Positions 6,998 through 13,109 of a stretch of 22,570 bases of DNA are shown here, piece by piece; the first letter of the stretch is position 1; the number at the start of each line of letters is the position of its first letter. The stretch is from Candidatus Gottesmanbacteria bacterium RIFCSPHIGHO2_01_FULL_46_14 (GTDB lineage Bacteria; Patescibacteriota; Microgenomatia; UBA10105; UBA927), in assembly GCA_001780895.1 (NCBI GenBank), contig MFJJ01000005.1:1-22570 (forward strand), read 5' to 3'. The notes beneath the pieces were generated by a model. It searched no databases and was not told where the DNA came from. It worked only from the letters and a program-made list of their open reading frames with translations. The translations under genes were made by a program, and so were the position numbers.

Positions 6998-8155
6998 ATG
7001 CCTATGCGTCAATACTACTATCGCTATCTCAACCGGACGATTAAATTTACGCAACCATCAATTGTATTAAAGAACACCATTGGTGATCTGATTGACATTC
7101 AAGGCACTTTCACTAAGTTGGCAAGAAAAGCCCATCCAGACGATCGTCTAATGGTCACCTATTACAATCACCTCTGGGAGCCGATTCTTAAGCTGGCGTC
7201 TTGGTTGGGTTGGCGTAAAAGGGTTGACGAGCAAAACTGGGTTAGTAACCAGGACCTGGCCAACCTCCTGTCGTTGTCCGGTTGGGAAACCATTTCTCAC
7301 CGAACGAGGCTATTGTTCCCTATATACATCCCCCTTTTTTCCAAATTTATTAACTCCATGATTGCCCCCTTACCCTTAATTAATTCTTTATGCCTGATGA
7401 CTTGGGCTGTCGCTCGACCCATACAAACAGCGAGAAAAGAATACTCGGTTTCGATTATCATCGCCGCCAGAAACGAAGAGAAAAATATCCCCAAGATTAT
7501 TCCCTCCATACCCAAGTTTGGTAAATGGCAAGAAGTGGTCTTTATTGAAGGTCACTCCAAAGACAACACCTGGACAGAAATTGAAAAAGTAGCCAGCCAA
7601 AAGGGTCGAGTTATGGTTCAAGCTTTCAAGCAAAAGGGTATTGGCAAGGGTGACGCCGTTCGCCTCGGTTTCGAAAAAGCCAAAGGTGATTTGGTTATGA
7701 TCTTAGATGCCGACTTAACCGTTGACCCCAAAGACCTACCAAAATTTTACGAGGTCATCGCCTCCGGGCTAGGTGAGTTCGTCAATGGCAGTCGCCTCGT
7801 CTATCCTATGGAAAAACAAGCCATGCAAACCATCAACAAAATTGGGAACGTCATCTTTGGCCTCCTCTTTAGCTGGATACTGGGCCAGCGCTTCACCGAC
7901 ACACTCTGTGGCACCAAGGTGCTTTTAGCCAGGGATTATCAAAAGATAAAAAGAGGCAGGCGCTTTTTTGGCGATTTTGATCCGTTCGGTGATTTCGACC
8001 TCATTTTTGGGGCCGTCAAGCAAAATCTAAAAGTAATTGAGGTCCCAGTTCGTTATCGGGAAAGACGATACGGCACTACCAATATCAGCCGTTTCAGTCA
8101 TGGTTGGCTCCTGATAAAGATGACCTGGTTTGCTTTTCAAAAATTTATGCTTTAA
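6998..8155 (+). CDS. GT2 glycosyltransferase with an N-terminal methyltransferase remnant
   Basis: A 385-residue two-part protein. From about residue 148 (YSVSIIIAARNEEKNIPKII) it is a complete DPM1-like GT2 enzyme, with EGHSKDNTW, GKGDAVRLGFEKAKGD, the LDADLTVDP metal site, NGSRLVYPM, DTLCGTKVLLARDY and FGDFDLIFGAVKQNLKVIEV. Residues 22-140 match the second half of the class I methyltransferase domain that precedes GT2 in known MT-GT fusions: IGDLIDIQGTF, then DDRLMVTYYNHLWEPILKL, then NWVSNQDLANLLSLSGWE. Residues 4-17 (RQYYYRYLNRTIKF) resemble the first helix of that domain. The roughly 90 residues between, including the GxGxG SAM-binding motif, are missing. A TAG stop lies in frame two codons before the ATG, so no longer start exists. 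The GT2 part looks active; the methyltransferase part cannot bind SAM. It stands alone between two divergent GT-C paralogs. Confidence 0.85.
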   Translation: MPMRQYYYRYLNRTIKFTQPSIVLKNTIGDLIDIQGTFTKLARKAHPDDRLMVTYYNHLWEPILKLASWLGWRKRVDEQNWVSNQDLANLLSLSGWETISHRTRLLFPIYIPLFSKFINSMIAPLPLINSLCLMTWAVARPIQTARKEYSVSIIIAARNEEKNIPKIIPSIPKFGKWQEVVFIEGHSKDNTWTEIEKVASQKGRVMVQAFKQKGIGKGDAVRLGFEKAKGDLVMILDADLTVDPKDLPKFYEVIASGLGEFVNGSRLVYPMEKQAMQTINKIGNVIFGLLFSWILGQRFTDTLCGTKVLLARDYQKIKRGRRFFGDFDPFGDFDLIFGAVKQNLKVIEVPVRYRERRYGTTNISRFSHGWLLIKMTWFAFQKFML

Positions 8156-8202
8156 TTCTCCCTGAAGTTTAACAAGTGGAAGCAAACTCAAGTCGGAGGA
8201 TC

Positions 8203-9729
8203 TCATTTCTGGCAATGGTCAGATTCGATGATTGAGATATCCTCGATCCCTGGCAACAAAGAGTATTTTAGTGATCTGTCAGCATATTTAGTCATAAAAA
8301 CGGGTGCCGAAACTGTTTGGATATAAAACTTGTCCCAACAAACATCAAACACTTCCTTTAATTCCCGGTTGTTTATTTTTATCTTCTCCATATCGGAAGT
8401 TATTGCCAACAGATCAGGTCGATATTGGCTCAATTCCTTATCGAAAGTCCCGCCAGCCCAATCCCGCCCCCACAAAAAAGAAAAATCACTAACCCTTGCC
8501 CACTCCCAAAGAGTTCCTCTTGAAGCTGGATGTCGCCGGACGTATTCTTCCAACCTCGCCGTATTGATCATGGCCTTAGTGCTTGATTGAGTGTAATAAC
8601 TCAGGTTAGTAAATACCATAGGGAGCAAAACTACAGGGATGACAATAGCCAATAGCCTAGACGTTCTAGTTAATAATGCTGAAGCAACAAACAACACCAG
8701 GGTGTAGTTAACTAGTTGGTAATGGCTTAGAGGATACTTGGCAAAAATGATGATGCCACCCATCACTATAATGAAAGCTATTGTCAGAGGGGTGATTAAT
8801 TTTTGTTTCCATTTCACAATCGAAACGAGTAACCAAACTGATGTTGCCGCAGTTATCCAGGCTGGCCAATAATCCTGGTGGAGCAATGATGACACTGACT
8901 TTAAATAGGCGGTTAAATCGAAAATTGATTTTTCCCCACCACCGTGAGTACCAGTGGTTGTAGCCAAGATGGAAACCCAACGAAACAAGTTAGGATAAGT
9001 ATTTCTAATTGACCAAGTTGAAATAATAAAAACAACTACCGTTACCAAAATAGTTCCGAGCAAGATCTTAAGTCTTTGGATTATATTAACCTTGGGAATA
9101 AACCCGACTAGAGCAAAGCTAAGAAAGACCAAGGTGATATTAGAAAACTTATTTGCTGATGCCAATCCCGAGATAGCTGCCAAAAACAGTACCTTAATGG
9201 TTGAAATCGACTTATTAGAAACCGAAAATATGAACAACCAAACCACGGTGATAAAAAAAGATGTTGTTTCGGGCACGATAGTTGATCCAAGATAGGGAAA
9301 GATGGAGTAGACAAACAAGCCCGCCCAGGCAAACAAGCAAGCCGCTACAGACTTGGTATATCTAAGGATCGCCCAAAGGAAAACCGCCATCGCCAAACCA
9401 AGCCATAGCGATTGGAAGATCCGGATATAAAAGTAAGTTATATCAGCGTGTTGAAAAACCCAGGTCATGAAAGGCATTTCCGTCGCCAATCTGACATACA
9501 CCCTTAACGGCCATAAAGCATAAGCAAGCAATATGATAGTTGGCGTACCCGGATGACCATCATATTGAATCTGTGCCTTTTCGATGTATGAAAAAGAATT
9601 ACTTAAGTATTGAACATCTGGATCGATAGTGTAAAAAACTCCCTTCAGTCCAAACCTAATTATCGGTAAAACCGTAACCACGACAGTCAATGACGACAAA
9701 ATAATTATCCAAGCCTTACTTAACCGCAT
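8203..9729 (-). CDS. GT-C-like polytopic membrane glycosyltransferase, paralog B
   Basis: A 508-residue membrane protein related to the 5456-6949 product. The N-terminal YTIDPDVQYLSNSFSYIEKA loop (Asp36, Asp38) is followed by QYDGHPGTPT. Several transmembrane segments come next, then TLWEWARVSD, VFDVCWDKFYIQ and a final DHC near the C-terminus. A conserved acidic first loop plus a soluble C-terminal domain fits GT-C enzymes using polyprenyl-phosphate sugars at the outer membrane face, though homology is visible only as a pattern. Its ATG lies within the last codons of the methyltransferase gene at 9716-10432 (14-bp overlap), so the two are co-transcribed. It converges on the GT2 gene at 6998-8155, 47 bp away. 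No Shine-Dalgarno motif is seen. Confidence 0.7.
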   Translation of the reverse strand: MRLSKAWIIILSSLTVVVTVLPIIRFGLKGVFYTIDPDVQYLSNSFSYIEKAQIQYDGHPGTPTIILLAYALWPLRVYVRLATEMPFMTWVFQHADITYFYIRIFQSLWLGLAMAVFLWAILRYTKSVAACLFAWAGLFVYSIFPYLGSTIVPETTSFFITVVWLFIFSVSNKSISTIKVLFLAAISGLASANKFSNITLVFLSFALVGFIPKVNIIQRLKILLGTILVTVVVFIISTWSIRNTYPNLFRWVSILATTTGTHGGGEKSIFDLTAYLKSVSSLLHQDYWPAWITAATSVWLLVSIVKWKQKLITPLTIAFIIVMGGIIIFAKYPLSHYQLVNYTLVLFVASALLTRTSRLLAIVIPVVLLPMVFTNLSYYTQSSTKAMINTARLEEYVRRHPASRGTLWEWARVSDFSFLWGRDWAGGTFDKELSQYRPDLLAITSDMEKIKINNRELKEVFDVCWDKFYIQTVSAPVFMTKYADRSLKYSLLPGIEDISIIESDHCQK

Positions 9730-10432
9730 AAATCAAAAGTGAACCGGACATTTCCTTTACCAGTGGAATAACTTCCAAAATATCACTTAGCCGACTCACC
9801 ATATTGACCCAGCGGGGTGGGGTTAGCGGAAATAAAAAGTCGTAATTCTTCACCACTACCTTTCGGAAACCAATTCTCTTTAACATCGATGAAAGATTCC
9901 AGCGTAGAAGCGCCGTCTCACCAGGAGAAAATTCCATTTTCTTTCTCAAGTAATAAAGATTTAGGCCCAAAAATACTAAAGGATTAACCAAATTGGGTTC
10001 CGTAAAAAATAGCCGACCATCTGGTTTTAACACCCGATAGGCCTCTTCTAAGGCCTTTTCGGTATTCAGATGGTGAAGAATAGATATCCCGCATACAACA
10101 TCGATAGAATTGTCATCGTAATCTAGCTTTTCCGCATTCTTAACTGTGAACTCCACCCTTGGTAATTTAAGACTGTTCTTGGCCCGGTTAATTACCGTTG
10201 GTGTGACGTCGGTGGCAGTAATTTTTATTTTCCCATCGGCAATTCTTTTAGTAAGCTCACCATCTCCGCAACCTATCTCTAGGACCACCCACGCTTTTTT
10301 GGGACGGCAATACTTTCTAAACAACCGGGCCTTGCTGTCGTAGCGTTTTTGACCAGCAACTGTTTTGGCCCCCCACCAAATATGTCCCAGGTTACTAAAG
10401 TGTTCGATTTCTTGTTTTGTACGTTTTACCAT
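9716..10432 (-). CDS. Class I SAM-dependent methyltransferase
   Basis: A 238-residue Methyltransf_11-like enzyme. Motif I is VLEIGCGDGE (residues 50-59), with an acidic residue in TDVTPTVI (motif II region), NAEKLDYDDNSIDVVCG (motif III/IV region) and ISILHHLN, then EEAYRVLKPDGRLFFTEPN. All SAM-binding elements are intact, unlike the remnant in the 6998-8155 gene. The C-terminal third carries basic segments and hydrophobic stretches near WNLSSMLKRIGFRKVVVKNY that may give substrate specificity. It heads a two-gene unit with GT-C paralog B (14-bp overlap), suggesting it modifies the same glycan or its lipid carrier. The true substrate is unknown. Confidence 0.88.
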   Translation of the reverse strand: MVKRTKQEIEHFSNLGHIWWGAKTVAGQKRYDSKARLFRKYCRPKKAWVVLEIGCGDGELTKRIADGKIKITATDVTPTVINRAKNSLKLPRVEFTVKNAEKLDYDDNSIDVVCGISILHHLNTEKALEEAYRVLKPDGRLFFTEPNLVNPLVFLGLNLYYLRKKMEFSPGETALLRWNLSSMLKRIGFRKVVVKNYDFLFPLTPPRWVNMVSRLSDILEVIPLVKEMSGSLLIYAVK

Positions 10433-10476
10433 ACTTTAATAAAACTAGTTACACTGGTTACGACGATCATTCCCAG

Positions 10477-10482
10477 AGTATA
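10477..10482 (-). promoter_or_regulatory. Possible -10 box upstream of the methyltransferase gene
   Basis: On the minus strand the bases read TATACT, five of six matches to TATAAT. The predicted start point would give a leader of about 38 bases before the ATG at 10432. The -35 position does not match consensus, so this is weak. The rest of the 109-base gap (10433-10541) holds only the plus-strand promoter and an 8-bp palindrome AACTAGTT at 10443-10450. Confidence 0.25.
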
Positions 10483-10510
10483 TCATTCTGATTTAGAAAA
10501 AATCACCGAG

Positions 10511-10538
10511 TTGACATGATCTTTGCTGATGATAGTAT
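10511..10538 (+). promoter_or_regulatory. Predicted sigma70-type promoter for the 10542-11378 gene
   Basis: TTGACA at 10511-10516 is a perfect -35 hexamer. TAGTAT at 10533-10538 matches the -10 consensus at four of six positions with a 16-base spacer; TATAGG at 10536-10541 with a 19-base spacer is an alternative. With the first choice the start point falls near 10545. The ATG at 10548 would then begin a nearly leaderless mRNA, and the ATG at 10542 would be excluded. Confidence 0.45.
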
Positions 10539-10541
10539 AGG

Positions 10542-11378
10542 ATGAATATGTCTCCAGAACCGTTCAATTCCAAAAAATTTTTTCCACTGATTTCAATCAT
10601 TATTCCTTATTATCGACGGCCCCATCTTCTTCGCCAGACCGTTAAGTCAATTTTGGCCCAAAAAGACATCAACCTTAATCAAATTGAAATTCTTATCTGC
10701 GAATACGAGCCCTCTCCCGCCGCCAAAAAGTTAACCCAACTGGCTCCTCAAATTCATCACTACCGCGGCCTTTACCAAGAAGGCCCAGGGGGCAATCGTC
10801 AGACCGGCATTCATTACGCCAGAGGCAAATACATGGTTTTTCTCGATGCCGACGACTTACCGGCTCCCACGTTTATCTCACAGATGATCATTGCTCTTGA
10901 GTTCGATCCCAAAGCCTCTGGAGCAGTTTGCTTCTCCCGCTCATTTTTTACTCCCGGCTTTAAGTTCCGTGAGAGAATTAAGCTTCTTCCTCTTATGTTA
11001 ATCCGCGACCTAAGTCTCATCGTCAGCTTGATTTTTAACCGGGGCCACCTTTTTCCGGGTGCCTTCTATTTGTGTCAGCTTTCTCACATGATGTTTCGGA
11101 GGGAAATGGTCAAAAAACTCAAATTTAATTATGATTATCGTCGAGGAGGCGAAGACTGGGACTTCATCATCCAGGCGCAAAAACTTGGCCCGATCAGGGT
11201 CGTACCCCACCGACTCCTTTTCTTTCGCTACGCTCTCGGTAGCTCCACCTTTACCGACCTAAACCTCAAGCTCAAGTGGCAGTCATATTCCCTGCTTGCA
11301 AGTCGGTTAAGCCACAAATTCCGCCGCGGTTTGTTTTACCGGATGTTTCTATTCTATATTAAAATATTTCGCGGCTAA
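10542..11378 (+). CDS. GT2 family glycosyltransferase
   Basis: A 278-residue enzyme with the GT2 core: LISIIIPYYRRPHLLRQTV at the N-terminus, a sugar-nucleotide segment around EGPGGNRQTGIHYARGKYMV and the metal-binding FLDADDL. The GGEDWDFIIQAQKLGP segment is the C-terminal acidic motif that positions acceptor or catalytic base. The DADD form and the strand after it fit GT-A folding. Two in-frame ATGs are possible (10542 and 10548, giving 278 or 276 residues); the promoter geometry favours 10548. It forms a single-gene unit. Its stop abuts the stop of the ferredoxin gene on the other strand with no spacer, inside a shared hairpin. A hydrophobic patch around FYRMFLFYIKIF at the C-terminus may touch the membrane. 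The transferred sugar is unknown. Confidence 0.88.
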   Translation: MNMSPEPFNSKKFFPLISIIIPYYRRPHLLRQTVKSILAQKDINLNQIEILICEYEPSPAAKKLTQLAPQIHHYRGLYQEGPGGNRQTGIHYARGKYMVFLDADDLPAPTFISQMIIALEFDPKASGAVCFSRSFFTPGFKFRERIKLLPLMLIRDLSLIVSLIFNRGHLFPGAFYLCQLSHMMFRREMVKKLKFNYDYRRGGEDWDFIIQAQKLGPIRVVPHRLLFFRYALGSSTFTDLNLKLKWQSYSLLASRLSHKFRRGLFYRMFLFYIKIFRG

Positions 11379-11400
11379 TTACTTCCACTTAATAGCCGCG
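11370..11400. terminator. Hairpin across two abutting stop codons, likely bidirectional terminator
   Basis: CGCGGCTA (11370-11377) and TAGCCGCG (11393-11400) form a perfect 8-bp GC-rich stem. After a bulged A, three more pairs (TTA with TAA) close on an 8-base loop. The plus-strand stop (11376-11378) and the minus-strand stop (11379-11381) both lie inside it. No pure T-run follows on the plus side. The minus side continues into an AT-rich stretch. It sits exactly where two convergent transcripts meet, so insulation is a likely role. Confidence 0.6.
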
Positions 11401-11576
11401 GTAGGACAAGTTTGAATTGCCAGATCGACGTCTTCCTTTTTATCGCCGGGTTTGCTTTTAGCCACGGCAGTAGCGTTCATGTCCTTCTCGTCCAGCTCAA
11501 ACGTTTTTGGCGCCAACGAAACACACGCTCCGCAGGATATACACTTTTTCGGATCAACCCATGGTCTTTTATCCAT
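11379..11576 (-). CDS. Single-cluster [4Fe-4S] ferredoxin
   Basis: A 65-residue protein with Cys12, Cys15 and Cys18 in KCISCGACV and Cys57 in TCPTAAI. This is the CxxCxxC...CP pattern that binds one [4Fe-4S] cluster in small ferredoxins of the Thermotoga/Pyrococcus type. Length and acidic middle section are normal for that family. The gene follows the radical SAM gene by two bases in the same direction, so it is probably translated from the same mRNA. Radical SAM enzymes need single electrons to reduce their cluster, so a dedicated donor role is a natural inference. It ends inside the hairpin at 11370-11400. Confidence 0.9.
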   Translation of the reverse strand: MDKRPWVDPKKCISCGACVSLAPKTFELDEKDMNATAVAKSKPGDKKEDVDLAIQTCPTAAIKWK

Positions 11577-11578
11577 CT

Positions 11579-13048
11579 TTAGCAGGCAACCAAGCCCCTT
11601 CTAACTTCTAATGCTAATTTATATAACCAGGGAAATCTACTCACCATTAATTGTGTTTGCTTCCGTGATCCTAAATAAGCCAATGGGTATCGCAATGGGC
11701 CAAGCACCTCAAGTTTCCTGGCGAGATATCTTTGAAATAATTTCTGATTTACTTTATCGGACTCAACAATGGCCTGTCTTCTTTCCTCGGCCGGAAATTC
11801 GGGGGTCTCATAAAAAGGTTCGGTATAATCCATGGCATACTCGTTCAAGTATTCTTCCGGTTTCTTAAAAGTCAGTTTTTCACCTTCAACCCAGTCATAC
11901 AACTCGGTTCCGGGAATCGGCAATAAATTATTAAACCGGCTGTACATTACCGGGTATTTCTCGGCTACCCGTAGCGAGTCCTTAACGTCCTCCCAGGTTT
12001 CGCCCTTGGCCCCGACCACAAACAACAGCCTGACTTCATAGCCTATGTCACAGGCGTCTTTGATAGTTTTTTCAATTCTCTCAATCGTTTCGCCTTTTCT
12101 TAAAGCCCTCAAAACCTTGTTATTCCCTCCCTCAACCGCGATCGTAGCGTATTTAAAACCAACCTCGTACATTCTCTTCAACAGTTCCCGGCTAGCTTTG
12201 TCTGCACGGACACCCTGTCCCAATGCGAAAGTCGCCCCCTTAAAATTGGCCGCCTCGATGGCATCACATAGGTCATAAATTCGCTTATCATCGAAGCAAA
12301 AATTATCGTCCTCTACTGGAAATAATCTTTGACCACGGTCATACCAGTACCCAATCTCCTCAATCACTGATGCTGACGACCGCGGTCTAAATCGGCTCTG
12401 GTTAAACTTGCCAATGGTGCAGAAAACACAGCGGAATGGGCAACCACGGGAAGTGTATAGACTTACGTCAGAATACTTGCCCAAGTCCCATTTTTCATAT
12501 TTTGGCCAGCCCAATTCGTCCACGTTCAGCTCTAATTCAGCCGGGGTATATATCAGCCTCCGGCCTTTTCTATAAACTACCCCCTTGATCTTTTCCGGTT
12601 TGCAACCAGCCTTAAGATACTCCGGCAGGCTTTGCTCGGCTTCGGAGACAAATCCGACGTCCACTTCCGGCGCCTCTTTCAGAATCTCCGTTAGCTTCAT
12701 TGACACATGAGGTCCGCCGACAACTATTTCGGCTTTAGGAAAATCTTTTTTAAGTTTCTTTATCAATTCATAGCCTTTAAGGTACCCAGGAGTTACCATA
12801 GTTAAGCCGATGACAGTTGGCCGGTAATGTTTAAGTTGCTTCTTCAATTCCGGATAAGTCTCGATCACGTTGTTCATATCAAATAACTCATGATCAATGC
12901 CATTTCTTATTAAAGCCTCTGACAAATAGCCTAAGCCGACGTGCGGCCTTTCGGGAATTTTCCCCCTGCCAGCGAATATCTCAAAACGTCTAAACTCACC
13001 CCTACCAGTAATATCCGAATAATTGGGATAAATTAAGGCAAACTTCAT
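11579..13048 (-). CDS. Radical SAM enzyme with N-terminal cobalamin-binding domain
   Basis: A 489-residue protein. The N-terminal part (about residues 1-135) has the B12-binding-like fold pattern: ALIYPNYSD, then LGYLSEALIRNGI, PTVIGLTMVTPGYLKGYELI and AEIVVGGPHVS. The classical DxHxxG base-off motif is absent, as in many B12-dependent radical SAM proteins. The radical SAM core follows, with YTSRGCPFRCVFC placing the cluster cysteines at 203, 207 and 210 (CxxxCxxC), then EDDNFCFDDKRIYDLCD and VEGGNNKVLRALRKGET. Enzymes of this class methylate unactivated carbons or do other radical chemistry on lipids, sugars or natural products; the substrate here is unknown. The frame is open to 13177, but the family start is the ATG at 13048 and a longer start would run into the divergent gene. 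The ferredoxin gene follows two bases later. Confidence 0.88.
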   Translation of the reverse strand: MKFALIYPNYSDITGRGEFRRFEIFAGRGKIPERPHVGLGYLSEALIRNGIDHELFDMNNVIETYPELKKQLKHYRPTVIGLTMVTPGYLKGYELIKKLKKDFPKAEIVVGGPHVSMKLTEILKEAPEVDVGFVSEAEQSLPEYLKAGCKPEKIKGVVYRKGRRLIYTPAELELNVDELGWPKYEKWDLGKYSDVSLYTSRGCPFRCVFCTIGKFNQSRFRPRSSASVIEEIGYWYDRGQRLFPVEDDNFCFDDKRIYDLCDAIEAANFKGATFALGQGVRADKASRELLKRMYEVGFKYATIAVEGGNNKVLRALRKGETIERIEKTIKDACDIGYEVRLLFVVGAKGETWEDVKDSLRVAEKYPVMYSRFNNLLPIPGTELYDWVEGEKLTFKKPEEYLNEYAMDYTEPFYETPEFPAEERRQAIVESDKVNQKLFQRYLARKLEVLGPLRYPLAYLGSRKQTQLMVSRFPWLYKLALEVRRGLVAC

Positions 13049-13055
13049 ATTTTTT

Positions 13056-13086
13056 ATCTTAACACACGCTTGTTGCCTAAATTCAA
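13056..13086 (-). promoter_or_regulatory. Predicted promoter for the radical SAM-ferredoxin unit
   Basis: On the minus strand TTGAAT (13081-13086, four of six) and TAAGAT (13056-13061, four of six) are separated by 19 bases. The -10 box ends seven bases before the ATG, so the mRNA would be nearly leaderless. The -35 box lies in the centre of the inverted repeat at 13072-13095. Confidence 0.35.
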
Positions 13087-13095
13087 GCAGGCAAC
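13072..13095. repeat. Inverted repeat, candidate operator
   Basis: GTTGCCT (13072-13078) and AGGCAAC (13089-13095) are perfect reverse complements around a 10-base centre. They lie in the 61-base gap between the divergent radical SAM and GT2 genes. The left arm covers the plus-strand -35 box, and the centre covers the minus-strand -35 box. A dimeric repressor bound here could control both directions. Confidence 0.5.
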
Positions 13096-13101
13096 TACAA
13101 T
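13073..13101 (+). promoter_or_regulatory. Predicted promoter for the second glycan operon
   Basis: TTGCCT (13073-13078, four of six) and TACAAT (13096-13101, five of six) are spaced by the ideal 17 bases. The predicted start point is near 13108, two bases before the ATG at 13110, so the mRNA would be leaderless. No Shine-Dalgarno motif precedes the ATG, which agrees. Confidence 0.5.
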
Positions 13102-13109
13102 CAGCGTCA

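Noticed and set aside
8128..8187. Inverted match GTTTGCTT (8128-8135) and AAGCAAAC (8180-8187) at the convergent gene ends.
   Set aside because: The arms are 44 bases apart with only wobble extension and no T-run, so it is a poor terminator and may be chance.
10443..10450. Perfect palindrome AACTAGTT in the gap upstream of the methyltransferase gene.
   Set aside because: Only eight bases with no extension and no repeat elsewhere in the divergent region; expected by chance.
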